From assembly GCF_002934325.1 (NCBI RefSeq), contig NZ_PTIV01000002.1, positions 62,001 through 126,000 of the forward strand: a stretch of 64,000 nt of DNA. Direction: 5' to 3'. This document shows, piece after piece, positions 45,970 to 55,324 of the stretch; positions within the stretch are counted from its first letter, which is position 1, and each line of letters begins with the position of its first letter. The position numbers were made by a program, and so were the translations under genes. The notes beneath the pieces are model-generated. The model saw only the letters and a program-made list of their open reading frames with translations. It did not search any database and was not told the origin of the DNA. Source of the stretch: Marinobacter persicus. GTDB lineage: Bacteria > Pseudomonadota > Gammaproteobacteria > Pseudomonadales > Oleiphilaceae.

Positions 45970-45982
45970 CACTGATTTGGAG

Positions 45983-46648
45983 TTAGCGCCGGCTAAAGTA
46001 TAAAACCAGGCGGTCACCAATCATTTGCAATACTTGCACGAAAATCACCAGCAAAGCGACGGTAATCACCATCACATCCGTCTGGAAACGCTGGTAACCA
46101 AAGCGAATGGCCAGGTCACCCAGGCCGCCACCGCCGATAACGCCGGACATTGCAGCATAGGACACCAGCGTGATCGCGGTGACCGTGATACCCGCGATAA
46201 TGCCCGGAAGCGCTTCCGGCAGCAAGGCACCGAAGACGATCTGGCGAACTGTGGCGCCCATGGCCTGGGTGGCTTCGATAATGCCTCGGTCCACTTCCCG
46301 CAGGGAAGTTTCCACCAGGCGGGCGAAGAAGGGCGCACCGCCAGCCACCAGGGGCGGAATCGCACCGGCCACGCCCAGCGAAGTGCCGATCAGCATGACG
46401 GTGAACGGGATCATTACGATCAACAGGATGATGAACGGAACGGAGCGCAGCACGTTCACCACAAACGAGAGTACGGCGTAGGCCACCGGTTGTTCCAGCA
46501 GCTGGCGCTTGCCAAACAGGAACAGCAGCACGCCCACGGGCAGGCCGATGATCACGCTGAACAGCAGGGACATGCCCACCATCACCAGGGTGTCCCAGCT
46601 GGCCAGGCCGATTTCGAACCAGTCGACGTTACTCAGTAAACCTTTCAT
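45983..46648 (-). CDS. metI: Methionine ABC transporter permease
   Basis: A 221-residue permease with five helices and the EAA loop EVDRGIIEATQAMGATVRQIVFGALLPEALPGI (about residues 117-149), characteristic of MetI. It pairs with MetN to import methionine. Its start overlaps the metN stop by one base, so the two are coupled. Next downstream are hairpin F and metQ. Confidence 0.95.
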   Translation of the reverse strand: MKGLLSNVDWFEIGLASWDTLVMVGMSLLFSVIIGLPVGVLLFLFGKRQLLEQPVAYAVLSFVVNVLRSVPFIILLIVMIPFTVMLIGTSLGVAGAIPPLVAGGAPFFARLVETSLREVDRGIIEATQAMGATVRQIVFGALLPEALPGIIAGITVTAITLVSYAAMSGVIGGGGLGDLAIRFGYQRFQTDVMVITVALLVIFVQVLQMIGDRLVLYFSRR

Positions 46649-47655
46649 CAGCGCAACACCTCCACGTGAACTTCGGCGGCTTCGAGCGCCTGCATGGCAA
46701 CGTCCAGATCACCGCCCACCAGCGACAGGGTCAGCTGGCCGTAGGGGGTGTCCTTGATGTGGTCGATGCGACCGGACAGGATGCTGAAATCCACGCCGGA
46801 TTCCCGGGCCACGCTGCCCAACAGCGGCTTGTAGGTGGATTCGCCCTTGAAGGTCAGGCGCAGGATGCGGCCTTTGGCTTTTTGCAGGTCTTCCTGGAGC
46901 TCGTCACGGTCAATGCTTTCGCTTTCAAACACAAAATCCCGGGTGGTGGGGTGTTGCGGGTGCAGGAAGACTTCGCTCACCGGGCCCATTTCCACTACTT
47001 CGCCGGCGTCCATCACGGCCACTCGGTCACAGACACGGCGCACCACGTCCATTTCGTGGGTGATCAGCACGATGGTCAGGCCCAGTTCCTTGTTGATGTC
47101 CGCCAGCAGCTTCAGCACCGACTGGGTGGTTTGCGGGTCCAGGGCGCTGGTGGCTTCGTCACAGAGCAATATGGTCGGGCGGCAGGCCAGGGCACGGGCA
47201 ATGCCGACGCGCTGCTTCTGACCACCCGACAACTGGGAGGGATATTTGTTGGCATGGTCGCTCAGGCTGACCCGGGCCAACAGTTCTTCCACCCGTTCAC
47301 GAATCTCGGTCTTGGAGTAGATGCCCGCCAGCTTCATGGGGAAGGCGATGTTGTCGGCCACGGTCTTGGAGGACAACAGGTTGAAGTGCTGGAAGATCAT
47401 GCCCACTTTGCGGCGAAACGCCCGCAGTTCGGCGGCGTTGTAGCGGGTAATGTCTTCGTTGTCGATCAGGATGCGGCCGTCAGTGGTCGGCTCTAACATG
47501 TTGATCAATCGCACCAGGGTGGATTTGCCCGCCCCGGAGTGGCCGACGATGCCAAAGACTTCGCCGGTGTCGATGGTCATACTGGTGGGATGCAGCGCGG
47601 GGATCGCCCGGCCGCCCACCTGGTACGACTTCTGTACCTGGTCAAATACAATCAC
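46648..47655 (-). CDS. metN: Methionine ABC transporter ATP-binding protein
   Basis: A 335-residue ATPase: Walker [14 protein letters not shown], signature [15 protein letters not shown], Walker [16 protein letters not shown], and switch ITHEMDVV. The C-terminal NIL/ACT-like domain (about 265-335; [19 protein letters not shown]) is the methionine-sensing trans-inhibition domain. It is the first gene of metNIQ. I found no SAM riboswitch upstream. Confidence 0.96.
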   Translation of the reverse strand: MIVFDQVQKSYQVGGRAIPALHPTSMTIDTGEVFGIVGHSGAGKSTLVRLINMLEPTTDGRILIDNEDITRYNAAELRAFRRKVGMIFQHFNLLSSKTVADNIAFPMKLAGIYSKTEIRERVEELLARVSLSDHANKYPSQLSGGQKQRVGIARALACRPTILLCDEATSALDPQTTQSVLKLLADINKELGLTIVLITHEMDVVRRVCDRVAVMDAGEVVEMGPVSEVFLHPQHPTTRDFVFESESIDRDELQEDLQKAKGRILRLTFKGESTYKPLLGSVARESGVDFSILSGRIDHIKDTPYGQLTLSLVGGDLDVAMQALEAAEVHVEVLR

Positions 47656-47848
47656 GATCAGTGCCTTGCAGGTGCGCCGTTAAAACGCGCGATTATAGCC
47701 TATTTGTCACTCAAACCCGAATCACCCGGGCCATGCAGGCCTGTGTAGTTGTCCGTACACTAACGGCTAACTGACCGGAACAATCAGGGTCGGCTAAACT
47801 CAGTGATTCAATGCCATCCACCGATTATTTATCGAGGCGCACGCACCA

Positions 47849-49270
47849 GTGACCAGACCGTCTGAAACGACTGCCCCAAGGATGAACTCCACCCAGGCGT
47901 GGGTTTCCTATTTAAGCAAAGTGGAGCTGCCGGTACTGGCCAACACGCTTCGCCAGATCAATGAACTGACCGAAAGCCTGAACAGCACGGTCAATGAATT
48001 GGCGAACGTTATCCTGAACGATGCCCAGCTTACTTCCCAGGTGCTTCGGCTCTCCAATACGGTGTTTTACAACCGCGCCAGCACCCAGGTGAGCACGGTC
48101 AGCCGGGCCATCACCCTGATCGGGTTCGATTCGGTGAAGTCGATGGCGATTTCTTCGCTGATTGTCGACTCCATGCTCAAACGCAATGACCGGCCGCACC
48201 TGTTGCGCTGCCTGGCCCGGGCGATCCACGGCGCGGTGCAGGCCCGATGCCTGCTACCAAGCACCAAGGAGCAGGCGCTCGAAGAGGTCTTTATTGGCGC
48301 CTTGCTGATGAACATCGGGGAACTGGCGTTCTGGTCCTGCGACACGGAACAGGCTGCTGAGCTGGAGGAACGCCTTCGTCTGGAGGAGCCATCAGGCGAG
48401 GCTCAGCGGGCGGTCCTGCACACCACGTTCACTGAAATCACCCGCGGGCTGGTGGAAGCCTGGGCCCTCGGCCCCTTCATCAAGGAAGTGGTGGCGCCAG
48501 GCACCGCCACGTCCAAGGCCAGCAGCCTGGTGCGAAACACCGTGGACATGGCCCGCGCCTCCGAGAATGGCTGGAGCGGCGCGGAAATGGACAAAATCCT
48601 GGAGCGCCTGAGCAAGGATGTGGGAGCGCCGCCCGCTGCCATCCGGGATCAGCTCAAAGCCAATGCCCAGGAAGCCACAAGGGTGGCGGTGTCGCTTGGC
48701 ATTCCGCAAGTGACCGAGCTCATGCCCGGCAATCAGGACAAGGCATCGGAACAGGCCATGGAGGCGCCGGCGGTGGACTCGGACCTGCAACTGGAAATTC
48801 TGCGCGAACTCACCCAGACCCTAGCCGAAAAACCAGACATCAACGAAGTCTGCCAATTGGTGATCGAAGGCATTCACCGGGCCATTGGCATGCAGCGGGT
48901 CGGCCTGCTGATGACCGACCGCAGCGGCCAGCAACTGGTGCCGCGCAAGGTAGGTGGTCGTGGCACGGAGAAATGGCGGGAGCATTTTGTCATCAACAAG
49001 GACAGCACCGGCCCGTTGGGTGAACTGCTCCCCCATGGCATCAGCGCTGTTTATACACCGGGCAGGCAGGCGAGTGGCGTGCCCTATGACCGATGGCTGG
49101 GGAAGGTTCCGGCCCTGGTCGGGTCACTGACGGCCAAGGGCCGGCTGGTGGGCCTGTTCTACGCCGACAACGCAGCGGCTGGCTACGTGCCTTCCAAAGA
49201 GCAGGAAGACGCGTTTGCCCACTTCATCCAGAATGCCCAACTGTGCCTGACCCTGATGTCCGTTCGCTGA
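47849..49270 (+). CDS. HDOD domain protein with C-terminal GAF-like domain
   Basis: A 473-residue cytoplasmic protein with an N-terminal HDOD domain (about 14-215; ELPVLANTLRQINELTESLNS, ILNDAQLTSQVLRLSNT, ISRAITLIGFDSVKSMA-like) and a C-terminal GAF-like domain (about 315-465). HDOD proteins regulate signalling in chemotaxis, stress or motility; the catalytic His-Asp pair of HD enzymes is absent in this family. The start is a GTG at 47849; an ATG at 47882 is an alternative. Confidence 0.88.
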   Translation: MTRPSETTAPRMNSTQAWVSYLSKVELPVLANTLRQINELTESLNSTVNELANVILNDAQLTSQVLRLSNTVFYNRASTQVSTVSRAITLIGFDSVKSMAISSLIVDSMLKRNDRPHLLRCLARAIHGAVQARCLLPSTKEQALEEVFIGALLMNIGELAFWSCDTEQAAELEERLRLEEPSGEAQRAVLHTTFTEITRGLVEAWALGPFIKEVVAPGTATSKASSLVRNTVDMARASENGWSGAEMDKILERLSKDVGAPPAAIRDQLKANAQEATRVAVSLGIPQVTELMPGNQDKASEQAMEAPAVDSDLQLEILRELTQTLAEKPDINEVCQLVIEGIHRAIGMQRVGLLMTDRSGQQLVPRKVGGRGTEKWREHFVINKDSTGPLGELLPHGISAVYTPGRQASGVPYDRWLGKVPALVGSLTAKGRLVGLFYADNAAAGYVPSKEQEDAFAHFIQNAQLCLTLMSVR

Positions 49271-49291
49271 CATCAGGGCCCGGCTAATACC

Positions 49292-49906
49292 TCAGTGCAG
49301 GGAGCGCATGTGCCTCGGGTACAGCGCAGCCGTCACTTCCGGCTCCTCCAGCAGATCGGTCAGTTCCCGATCCACCTCAGTTTCCTCACCCTCGTTCGGT
49401 AAGGGTTCAAACAGGGTATCCAGCCAGGCGGTAACAGACGGCGCGTTGTCACGATCATAATCGGTGGACAGCGCCTTGATGCGGCGAAAGCCGATAATAC
49501 GGCGGTGCCGGGGATCACGAATCTGCTCAAATCCACGCCAGTAGATCCGGTCTCGGGTGTGCAGCTGGACAAACAGGGTGTCGATGGGCCCGCCATCATC
49601 GTCCGCGTCGTCTTCCTGAACTTCGGCTTCAGCGGCCTGGGCTGGCTGGTCTTTCTCCGGTTTGCGGCGAATGGTGGTCCAGGCCGGGTAGAGCACCGCC
49701 ACGGCATCGGCTTCCACGTGCTCGCGGGCAGCGCGCAGGATAAGGCCCCAGCGGGCCTTGTCGGCATCGCTTTCAAGGGAGTTAATGGGCAGGTCGTAGC
49801 TCTCCTCGTCGGAGAGTACTATTGCCATCATCGGGGCATCCAGCTCGCCCATGGCCTCAGCCTGGGCTACGGATACCAGATCGTCGATTGCCATCGATTG
49901 GTTCAT
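49292..49906 (-). CDS. Conserved hypothetical protein, acidic
   Basis: A 204-residue protein I do not recognise. It starts MNQSMAIDDLVSVAQAEAMG, has a block DEESYDLPINSLESDADKARWGLILRAAREHVEADAVAVLYPAW, then an acidic linker (EVQEDDADDDGG, about residues 95-108) and a second block DTLFVQLHTRDRIYWRGFEQI. No signal peptide or membrane helix is visible. The 49906 start is about ten bases after a GAGG site. It is convergent with the HDOD gene and divergent from the TauE-like permease. Confidence 0.65.
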   Translation of the reverse strand: MNQSMAIDDLVSVAQAEAMGELDAPMMAIVLSDEESYDLPINSLESDADKARWGLILRAAREHVEADAVAVLYPAWTTIRRKPEKDQPAQAAEAEVQEDDADDDGGPIDTLFVQLHTRDRIYWRGFEQIRDPRHRRIIGFRRIKALSTDYDRDNAPSVTAWLDTLFEPLPNEGEETEVDRELTDLLEEPEVTAALYPRHMRSLH

Positions 49907-50102
49907 AAGATGCTCGCCTCCTCGATGCCATCTGGGTCGCGGGGAACCGGGTTCCCACACCCACAGCATAGCCTGTTCCCCCTGGAAAGATAAACGTGGA
50001 GTTGATCGGCACGGATCACAACCCCTGCGCCATTTGCCCAATGGACATTCAGGACCAAAACCGGAAAACTCGGCAGCCTACGTGATTGTCCCGGGGAGTT
50101 CC

Positions 50103-50870
50103 ATGGACCTGATGTTTTTCCCGGATGCCCTCGGCCCGACCGTGGGCATCTTTCTGTTACTGGCTTCAGCCCTTACCTCCATGATCACCGCCACCCTGGG
50201 CGCCGGTGGCGGTGTTCTATTGCTGGTGCTGATGGCCACCTGGATGCCACCCGCCGCCATCATTCCGGTGCACGGCATGATCCAACTGGGCTCCAACGCC
50301 GGGCGGGCCACGCTTACGCGCCGCCATATCGACTGGAGCGTCATTGCCGCCTTCGCCCCGGGCGTGCTCGTGGGTGCGGCTCTGGGCGCCTGGCTGCTGG
50401 TGGACCTGCCGGAATATCTGTGGCAGCTCACCATTGCCCTGTTTGTGCTCTACCTGTGCTGGGGCCCCAAGCTGCCCAAGGCTTCCTTCGGCAAGCCTGG
50501 CATCTTCCTAGCTTCATCCTTCACCAGCTTTATCAGCCTGTTCGTTGGAGCCACCGGTCCGTTGGTGGCCGCCTTTATCAAACAGATCCACACCGACCGG
50601 TTCCGCACCGTGGCCACGTTTGCCACCGCCATGGTGTTGCAGCATGCGCCCAAAGCTCTGGTGTTCACCGTCGCCGGCTTCGTTTTTACCGAGTGGTTGC
50701 CCTTCATTCTGGCCATGATTGCCTGCGGCTTTGCCGGCACCTGGATCGGCCTGCATCTGCTCAAAACCATGAGCAACCGCTGGTTCAGTTGGGTGTTCAA
50801 CATTGCCCTGACCCTGCTCGCATTGCGCTTGCTCTGGCAGGCGGCCATGTCCTCGGGACTGGTGAGTTAA
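50103..50870 (+). CDS. TauE/SafE family sulfite exporter-like permease
   Basis: A 255-residue membrane protein with about eight helices in two repeats. LGAGGGVLLLVLMATWMPP, VHGMIQLGSNAGRATL, GATGPLVAAFIKQ and VLQHAPKALVF are the repeated loop motifs of the TauE/SafE family, which exports sulfite or organosulfur anions. The substrate is unknown. The ATG at 50103 has a GGGGAG site five bases before it. Confidence 0.85.
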   Translation: MDLMFFPDALGPTVGIFLLLASALTSMITATLGAGGGVLLLVLMATWMPPAAIIPVHGMIQLGSNAGRATLTRRHIDWSVIAAFAPGVLVGAALGAWLLVDLPEYLWQLTIALFVLYLCWGPKLPKASFGKPGIFLASSFTSFISLFVGATGPLVAAFIKQIHTDRFRTVATFATAMVLQHAPKALVFTVAGFVFTEWLPFILAMIACGFAGTWIGLHLLKTMSNRWFSWVFNIALTLLALRLLWQAAMSSGLVS

Positions 50871-50907
50871 ACCAGCCGACCGAGCAAACTTCCGGCTTGC
50901 AATTTTA

Positions 50908-50930
50908 CTGATAATCGTTACTATTTAGAT
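50908..50930. promoter_or_regulatory. Possible Fur box upstream of exbB
   Basis: TGATAATCGTTACTATTTAG lies 31 bases upstream of the exbB ATG. The first seven bases match the Fur 7-1-7 consensus half TGATAAT perfectly, and the second half (GTTACTA) matches in four of seven positions. Iron repression of the TonB system is expected in gammaproteobacteria, so the site fits, but the second half is weak. A further GATAATC lies at 50939-50945. Confidence 0.5.
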
Positions 50931-50960
50931 CACGTTTCGATAATCAGGTGTTGCAAAGCC

Positions 50961-51752
50961 ATGAATTCCATAAGCGCGGCGTCAGAATCCCTCTTGCCCT
51001 CGGGACCACTGTCTCAACTGGTTGAAATGGGCGGCCCGGTGATGATGGTGCTCATTGCGTTAGCAGCCGTCGGTCTGGTCACTTTTTTTTACCTGATGCT
51101 CTTCGGCACGTTTTATACTCCACGCTTCAACCGCCGATTGCGTCACCTGCTCAACCAGTGGCAGGCGGACCCGGCCAGCGCCCGGCCCCGGGATGTCCAG
51201 CAGAAAGCCGGCCTGTTGGGCCGCACCAATCCGTTGATGCATCTTCTGACCGACACCATGAGCGCCTGCCAACAAGGCTCCAACATTGCCGCAGTGCGGG
51301 AAACCGCCGTACGTGATGCCCAAAACGCCCTGGAGCCGTTCGAGGCGCCGCTGAAAATCATCGAAGTCATTGCCGCCCTGGCGCCGTTGCTGGGGCTGCT
51401 CGGTACCGTAATGGGCATGATGGAAGCGTTCAGCGCCATGGCCGCCACCGAGGGCCGCGCCAACGCCAGCCAGCTCAGCGGCGGCATCTATGAGGCCCTG
51501 GCGACCACCGCCGCTGGCCTGGTGGTTGCCATTCCTTTTGCAGCCCTGGCGGCCTGGATTGAATTTCGCCTGCGCCGGATTCACAAGAACATCAACAGCG
51601 CGCTGGTGAGTGTGTTCAACGTAACACCGTTGGCCACTCCAGTTACCGAGAAATCCGTCGAACCGGAACAGCCAGCCCGCGAGAAGACTGCCGAACCTGC
51701 TGCAGACTACGCCCTCGGCAACGGCGCGCGATACGCCCATGCAACTGGTTGA
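50961..51752 (+). CDS. exbB: ExbB/TolQ/MotA family biopolymer transport protein
   Basis: A 263-residue protein with helix 1 (about 25-48), a cytoplasmic loop, and helices 2 and 3 (about 135-160 and 175-200). The conserved VIAALAPLLGLLGTVMGMMEAF and GGIYEALATTAAGLVVAIP are the ExbB proton-channel helices. With ExbD it uses proton flow to energise TonB. It is the first gene of an exbB-exbD-exbD-tonB operon behind a possible Fur site. The last 40 residues form a charged tail. Confidence 0.92.
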   Translation: MNSISAASESLLPSGPLSQLVEMGGPVMMVLIALAAVGLVTFFYLMLFGTFYTPRFNRRLRHLLNQWQADPASARPRDVQQKAGLLGRTNPLMHLLTDTMSACQQGSNIAAVRETAVRDAQNALEPFEAPLKIIEVIAALAPLLGLLGTVMGMMEAFSAMAATEGRANASQLSGGIYEALATTAAGLVVAIPFAALAAWIEFRLRRIHKNINSALVSVFNVTPLATPVTEKSVEPEQPAREKTAEPAADYALGNGARYAHATG

Positions 51753-52131
51753 TCCCAGACCCAGCCGCCCCATGCCTATCCGGATAACACCCCTGATTGA
51801 CGTGGTGTTTATCCTGCTGGTGTTCTTCATGCTCACCACCCGCCTGCTGCCGGTGGACTACCTGGAGCTGGGGAACAATACCGACAGTCGCGGCACAGCC
51901 ACCGGCGAGCCGCTGCCGGAGCTGGTCATTAATGCCAACGGCACAGTGCTCTGGCAGGGGAACGACTACACCCTGGACCAACTCATCCCCGCCCTGGCCA
52001 ATGCCGGAATTACCGAAGCCAACATTCGTGCCGCAGCCCAGGCCAGGCTGGCCAGCTTCACTCAGACATTAAGCGCCCTGGACAGTAACGGCATTCAGGC
52101 CCACTGGAAACGCGACCCCGACGACTCATGA
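51739..52131 (+). CDS. exbD: ExbD-type biopolymer transport protein, first copy
   Basis: A 130-residue protein with a short cytoplasmic N-terminus, one membrane helix (ITPLIDVVFILLVFFMLTT; the essential Asp in PLIDVVF) and a periplasmic domain. It forms the proton channel with ExbB. It overlaps exbB by 14 bases and the second exbD by four. The periplasmic domain is distinct from that of the second copy. Confidence 0.9.
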   Translation: MQLVDPRPSRPMPIRITPLIDVVFILLVFFMLTTRLLPVDYLELGNNTDSRGTATGEPLPELVINANGTVLWQGNDYTLDQLIPALANAGITEANIRAAAQARLASFTQTLSALDSNGIQAHWKRDPDDS

Positions 52132-52538
52132 ACGAACTGGTTCCACCTCCCGGCACTTCCGGCAAGGGCCTGCTGGACCGTGTTGAAGATGCCCTTCTGC
52201 CCCTGATCAACCTGGTGTTCCTGCTGTTGATGTTCTTCATCGTGGCCGGCCAGCTCGCCAATGATCCGCTGCCGGAACTGCCCGGCACCTCGCAACTGGA
52301 GAAGGAACGATCTCCGGAGGCGGACTTGATGGTCAGGGCCGATGGAACTTGGCAGGTCGATGGGAAAACCCGGCAAGCCGACACCCTGTTGGCGGCGCTC
52401 GACGAGCCTGGCGAAGACGCCTCCCTCAGGATTGCTGCGGATGAAGGTCTGACCATGGCCGATCTGGAAACGTTGCTCCGGTTACTGGAGCAGGGAGGCT
52501 ATACCGAGGTGGTGCTGCTGACGGAGCCGGGATCATGA
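52128..52538 (+). CDS. exbD2: ExbD-type biopolymer transport protein, second copy
   Basis: A 136-residue ExbD-like protein: membrane helix [20 protein letters not shown] and a periplasmic domain ending VVLLTEPGS. The proton-relay Asp of ExbD is replaced by Asn in LPLINLVF, so this copy probably cannot carry protons itself and may act as a structural partner in a mixed ExbD pair. It is coupled to exbD by an ATGA overlap and to tonB by another. Confidence 0.85.
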   Translation: MNELVPPPGTSGKGLLDRVEDALLPLINLVFLLLMFFIVAGQLANDPLPELPGTSQLEKERSPEADLMVRADGTWQVDGKTRQADTLLAALDEPGEDASLRIAADEGLTMADLETLLRLLEQGGYTEVVLLTEPGS

Positions 52539-53302
52539 AACCCGCCGGTCATATCCCCAAGGTGCTCTTTCTGCTATTGGCTGTTGCCCTGGCCGCGACG
52601 GTACTGGTGTGGGCGGCGCCACAGACGCCCATGACGTTGCCCGTGCTCGGCGACAATGCCGTGAATACCGCACCGGCCATCAAGATCAGCCTGGCGGGCA
52701 AGCGGGCCCCTGAGCCAGAGCCGGCGCCGACCCCCGCACCAAAGCCGAGACCCAAGCCAGCACCGAAACCTGAGCCAGAGCCGGAACCCGCGCCAGAACC
52801 TGAACCTATACCAGAGCCTGACCCCGTACCAGAACCTGAAACCGTGCCGGAGCCTAAACCGGAACCAGAGCCGGAACCTCAGCCTCAACCAGAGAAGAGC
52901 GAGGTTACTGAAACGACGGCTGAGCAGGCTCCTGCCGAGGAGCCGATCGGTGAAGAAGCGGAGGCCGACGACAGCCAGAATGCCGTGCAACTACAAAACG
53001 CCGGCAATTCCTCGGACGTGGACAGCTACCTGAGCAAGCTCAGCCGCCACCTGGCCCGCCACTACGACTACCCCCGTCGCGCCCGCCGCCTGGGTCAGCA
53101 AGGAACTCCAGTGGTGGTTTTCGAGTTCAGCCGTGACGGCACGCTGCTCAACCACAGCCTGCGGGACAGCTCCGGCCACCGCCTGCTCGATGACGCCGCT
53201 CAGGACATGCTGATCCAGGCCGCGCCCCTGCCCAGGGTGCCGGAGAGCATGCGAGGCAAGAGCTTTACCTACGCCCTGCCGGTGCGGTTCAGTTTGCGTT
53301 GA
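52535..53302 (+). CDS. tonB: TonB family energy transducer
   Basis: A 255-residue TonB: membrane helix (about 7-27), a long Pro-Glu/Pro-Lys linker (about 50-128; [20 protein letters not shown]), and a C-terminal TonB domain (about 165-255; [20 protein letters not shown], ...[15 protein letters not shown]) that contacts the TonB box of receptors such as the BtuB-like protein in this window. The start overlaps exbD2. The repeat-rich linker spans the periplasm. Confidence 0.93.
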   Translation: MKPAGHIPKVLFLLLAVALAATVLVWAAPQTPMTLPVLGDNAVNTAPAIKISLAGKRAPEPEPAPTPAPKPRPKPAPKPEPEPEPAPEPEPIPEPDPVPEPETVPEPKPEPEPEPQPQPEKSEVTETTAEQAPAEEPIGEEAEADDSQNAVQLQNAGNSSDVDSYLSKLSRHLARHYDYPRRARRLGQQGTPVVVFEFSRDGTLLNHSLRDSSGHRLLDDAAQDMLIQAAPLPRVPESMRGKSFTYALPVRFSLR

Positions 53303-53351
53303 GGAAGTACTGGGGCGACGGTACCATGGAAAGTCCAACCCAGAGGCTTGC

Positions 53352-54041
53352 ATGCAGAAAACGTCACACCACCGCATTGGCCAACTTATGTGCCAGGCCA
53401 CCCTCGACATTCTTTGGCCACCCGCCCGCGCTGGACGTCCCAAGGCGGACCTGAAGTGCCGTGTCGGCTCCGGTCAGGCGACCTACCATCGGTTCGATTC
53501 ACGTCGGAAACAACACCTGATCACCTATGGCGTTCGGATGATCATCGCGAAGCAGTCAGCCGATGCCGCTCTGGGCTGGCTATCCACCAGGGAAATTAAC
53601 CGACTGGAATATTTTGGCGGCGAAGTCAGCCCACTCAACCTGCTCGCCCATACCTGCTGCCATGAGTTCGCCCATCTGCTGCAACACGCCGCTGGCCAGC
53701 GTTATTATGGCTCAGTGCACAATCGGCCTTTTTACACGCTATTGGACCGCCTGTACTCCGAAGGCCAGGCCGAGAAGGTCCGGCACTACCTGAAGAACCG
53801 TGCCTGGGAGGAAGGTCTGGCACTCTCTGAAACCCCTTTCGACCTGCCCAGTGCCGAGGACAACGCCCGCCAATGGCAGGTTGGCGATACGGTCAGTTTT
53901 GGCGAGGGAGCCCGGCAACGCCAGGGGCGGATCGTCCGGGTGAACCGGAAAACCTGCACGGTGGACAGTACCGAGCCGTTGAAGGGACAGCGCTACCGGG
54001 TGCCGGTGCAGATGCTTCGGCGTCTAAAAGACTCTGTCTGA
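53352..54041 (+). CDS. SprT-like zinc metalloprotease domain protein
   Basis: A 229-residue protein with the HEFAH zinc/catalytic motif at residues 104-108 (TCCHEFAHLLQHAAG), a His at 123 likely to be the third ligand, and a C-terminal KOW/SH3-like barrel (about 165-215; VGDTVSFGEGARQRQGRIVRV). It resembles SprT-like proteins, whose eukaryotic relative Spartan digests DNA-crosslinked proteins; the bacterial substrate is unknown. Its 3' end overlaps the convergent TM2 gene by 18 bases. Confidence 0.75.
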   Translation: MQKTSHHRIGQLMCQATLDILWPPARAGRPKADLKCRVGSGQATYHRFDSRRKQHLITYGVRMIIAKQSADAALGWLSTREINRLEYFGGEVSPLNLLAHTCCHEFAHLLQHAAGQRYYGSVHNRPFYTLLDRLYSEGQAEKVRHYLKNRAWEEGLALSETPFDLPSAEDNARQWQVGDTVSFGEGARQRQGRIVRVNRKTCTVDSTEPLKGQRYRVPVQMLRRLKDSV

Positions 54042-54431
54042 AGCGTTACGAATGGAGACTTGCTCATTGAGGGTCCAGAAATCGTACAACACGCCCAGCA
54101 GCAACAAGCCACCGGTACACAGGTAAATCACGCCAGTAATCCACTTGCCCATGTACATGCGGTGCAGTCCCAGCACGCCCACAAAGGTAAGCAGTAACCA
54201 GGCAATGTTGTAGCTGGTTTCGCCACCGCTGAAGCGTAGGTCGGCTTCGCGATCCATGGACGGGATCAGGAAGAAGTCGACGATCCAGCCGACGAAGAAC
54301 AGCCCGAGGGTGAAGAACCAGATGGTTCCGGTCACGGGCTTGCCGTAGTAAAACCGGTGCGACCCCAGAAAACCGAAGATCCAGAGCAGATAACCGAAAA
54401 GTTTGCTGTGGGTGTCCGCCCGCTCAATCAT
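54024..54431 (-). CDS. TM2 domain-containing protein, two TM2 units
   Basis: A 135-residue inner-membrane protein with two TM2 domains: LFGYLLWIFGFLGSHRFYYG ... VDFFLIP (about 10-57) and a second LLLTFVGVLGLHRMYMGK ... YDFWTLN (about 77-122). Each has two helices and the GxHRxYxG turn. The function is unknown in bacteria. The gene runs convergent to the SprT-like gene and overlaps its end. Confidence 0.85.
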   Translation of the reverse strand: MIERADTHSKLFGYLLWIFGFLGSHRFYYGKPVTGTIWFFTLGLFFVGWIVDFFLIPSMDREADLRFSGGETSYNIAWLLLTFVGVLGLHRMYMGKWITGVIYLCTGGLLLLGVLYDFWTLNEQVSIRNASDRVF

Positions 54432-54521
54432 GGAATGTCCTGTTCTGTTATGGATGGCCTGTGTTCTATATAAGCTCCTTTCCAGGCTGAACCAACCCCA
54501 ATAACAAAACCTTAATGGGTT

Positions 54522-55295
54522 TCAGCGCCCGCCGGACAACACCACTTCGCCCTTGCGCCACAGGCGCCATTCACCGGGTTGGTAGATATCCCATTTTTCA
54601 TCGGTGGTCAGCGGTTCGGTCACGATGACACTGACAATGTCGTCTGGCGTGGTTTCCGACTCGAAATCCACGGTCACGTCGGTGTCCTTCAGCCGGGCGG
54701 GGCCGAAAGGCGCCCGACGGGTGATGCTGGCCATCTTGGTGGTGCAGTAAGTAAAGAGCCTCTCACCGTTACTGAGCAACAGGTTGAACACGCCCTGGCG
54801 GGCATAGTTGTTGGCCAGTTCCACCAAGTGCTCCACCAACGTTTCTGCCGGATCGCCCCGATGGCAATGCTGGCGCAGGTGATTGAGCATGTCGCAGAAC
54901 AGGGCCTCGCTGTCGGTGGTGCCCACCGGCTCGTAAAAGCCGGGCTCCGCCTGGAAATCCGACAACTGGCCGTTATGAGCGAACACCCAGTATTGCCCCC
55001 AGAGTTCCCGGATGAACGGATGCGTATTGGCCAGGCAGATGTCGCCCACGTTGGCCTGGCGGATATGGCAAATGGCCACTTCGCTCTTGATGGGATGGGT
55101 CTGCACCACCTCGGCAATGCGGGAGCTGGCGCTGGGATCGGGATCGTGGAAGCTGCGTACGCCCTTGCCCTCGTAAAACGTCACCCCCCAGCCATCCTTG
55201 TGCGGACCTGTTTCGCCGCCTCGCCGGGTCAGGCCGGTGAAGCTGAAGCAGAGATCGGTTGGGGTATTGGCACTCATGGCCAGCAGTTCACACAT
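54522..55295 (-). CDS. Class II glutamine amidotransferase (YafJ-like)
   Basis: A 257-residue Ntn-type amidotransferase. The initiator Met is followed by the nucleophile Cys2 (MCELLAMSANTPTDL), with DGWGVTFYEGKGVRSFHDP, ICHIRQANVGDICLANTHPF and VFAHNGQLSDF. The architecture matches YafJ/GAT-II proteins and related ergothioneine or glutamate-dependent enzymes. It releases ammonia from glutamine, but a partner synthetase is not evident nearby. The start is fixed because Cys2 must follow Met. Confidence 0.88.
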   Translation of the reverse strand: MCELLAMSANTPTDLCFSFTGLTRRGGETGPHKDGWGVTFYEGKGVRSFHDPDPSASSRIAEVVQTHPIKSEVAICHIRQANVGDICLANTHPFIRELWGQYWVFAHNGQLSDFQAEPGFYEPVGTTDSEALFCDMLNHLRQHCHRGDPAETLVEHLVELANNYARQGVFNLLLSNGERLFTYCTTKMASITRRAPFGPARLKDTDVTVDFESETTPDDIVSVIVTEPLTTDEKWDIYQPGEWRLWRKGEVVLSGGR

Positions 55296-55324
55296 ACTCC
55301 ATTGTTTCCATAGTGTTGTGGCGT

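Noticed and set aside
47656..47848. A SAM riboswitch or MetJ box upstream of metN
   Set aside because: I found no conserved SAM-riboswitch core and no convincing run of AGACGTCT-like repeats.
52708..52905. Pro-Glu repeats in tonB as a tandem-repeat array or CRISPR-like structure
   Set aside because: The repeats are codon-level PEP/PKP units in the normal TonB linker, without spacer structure.
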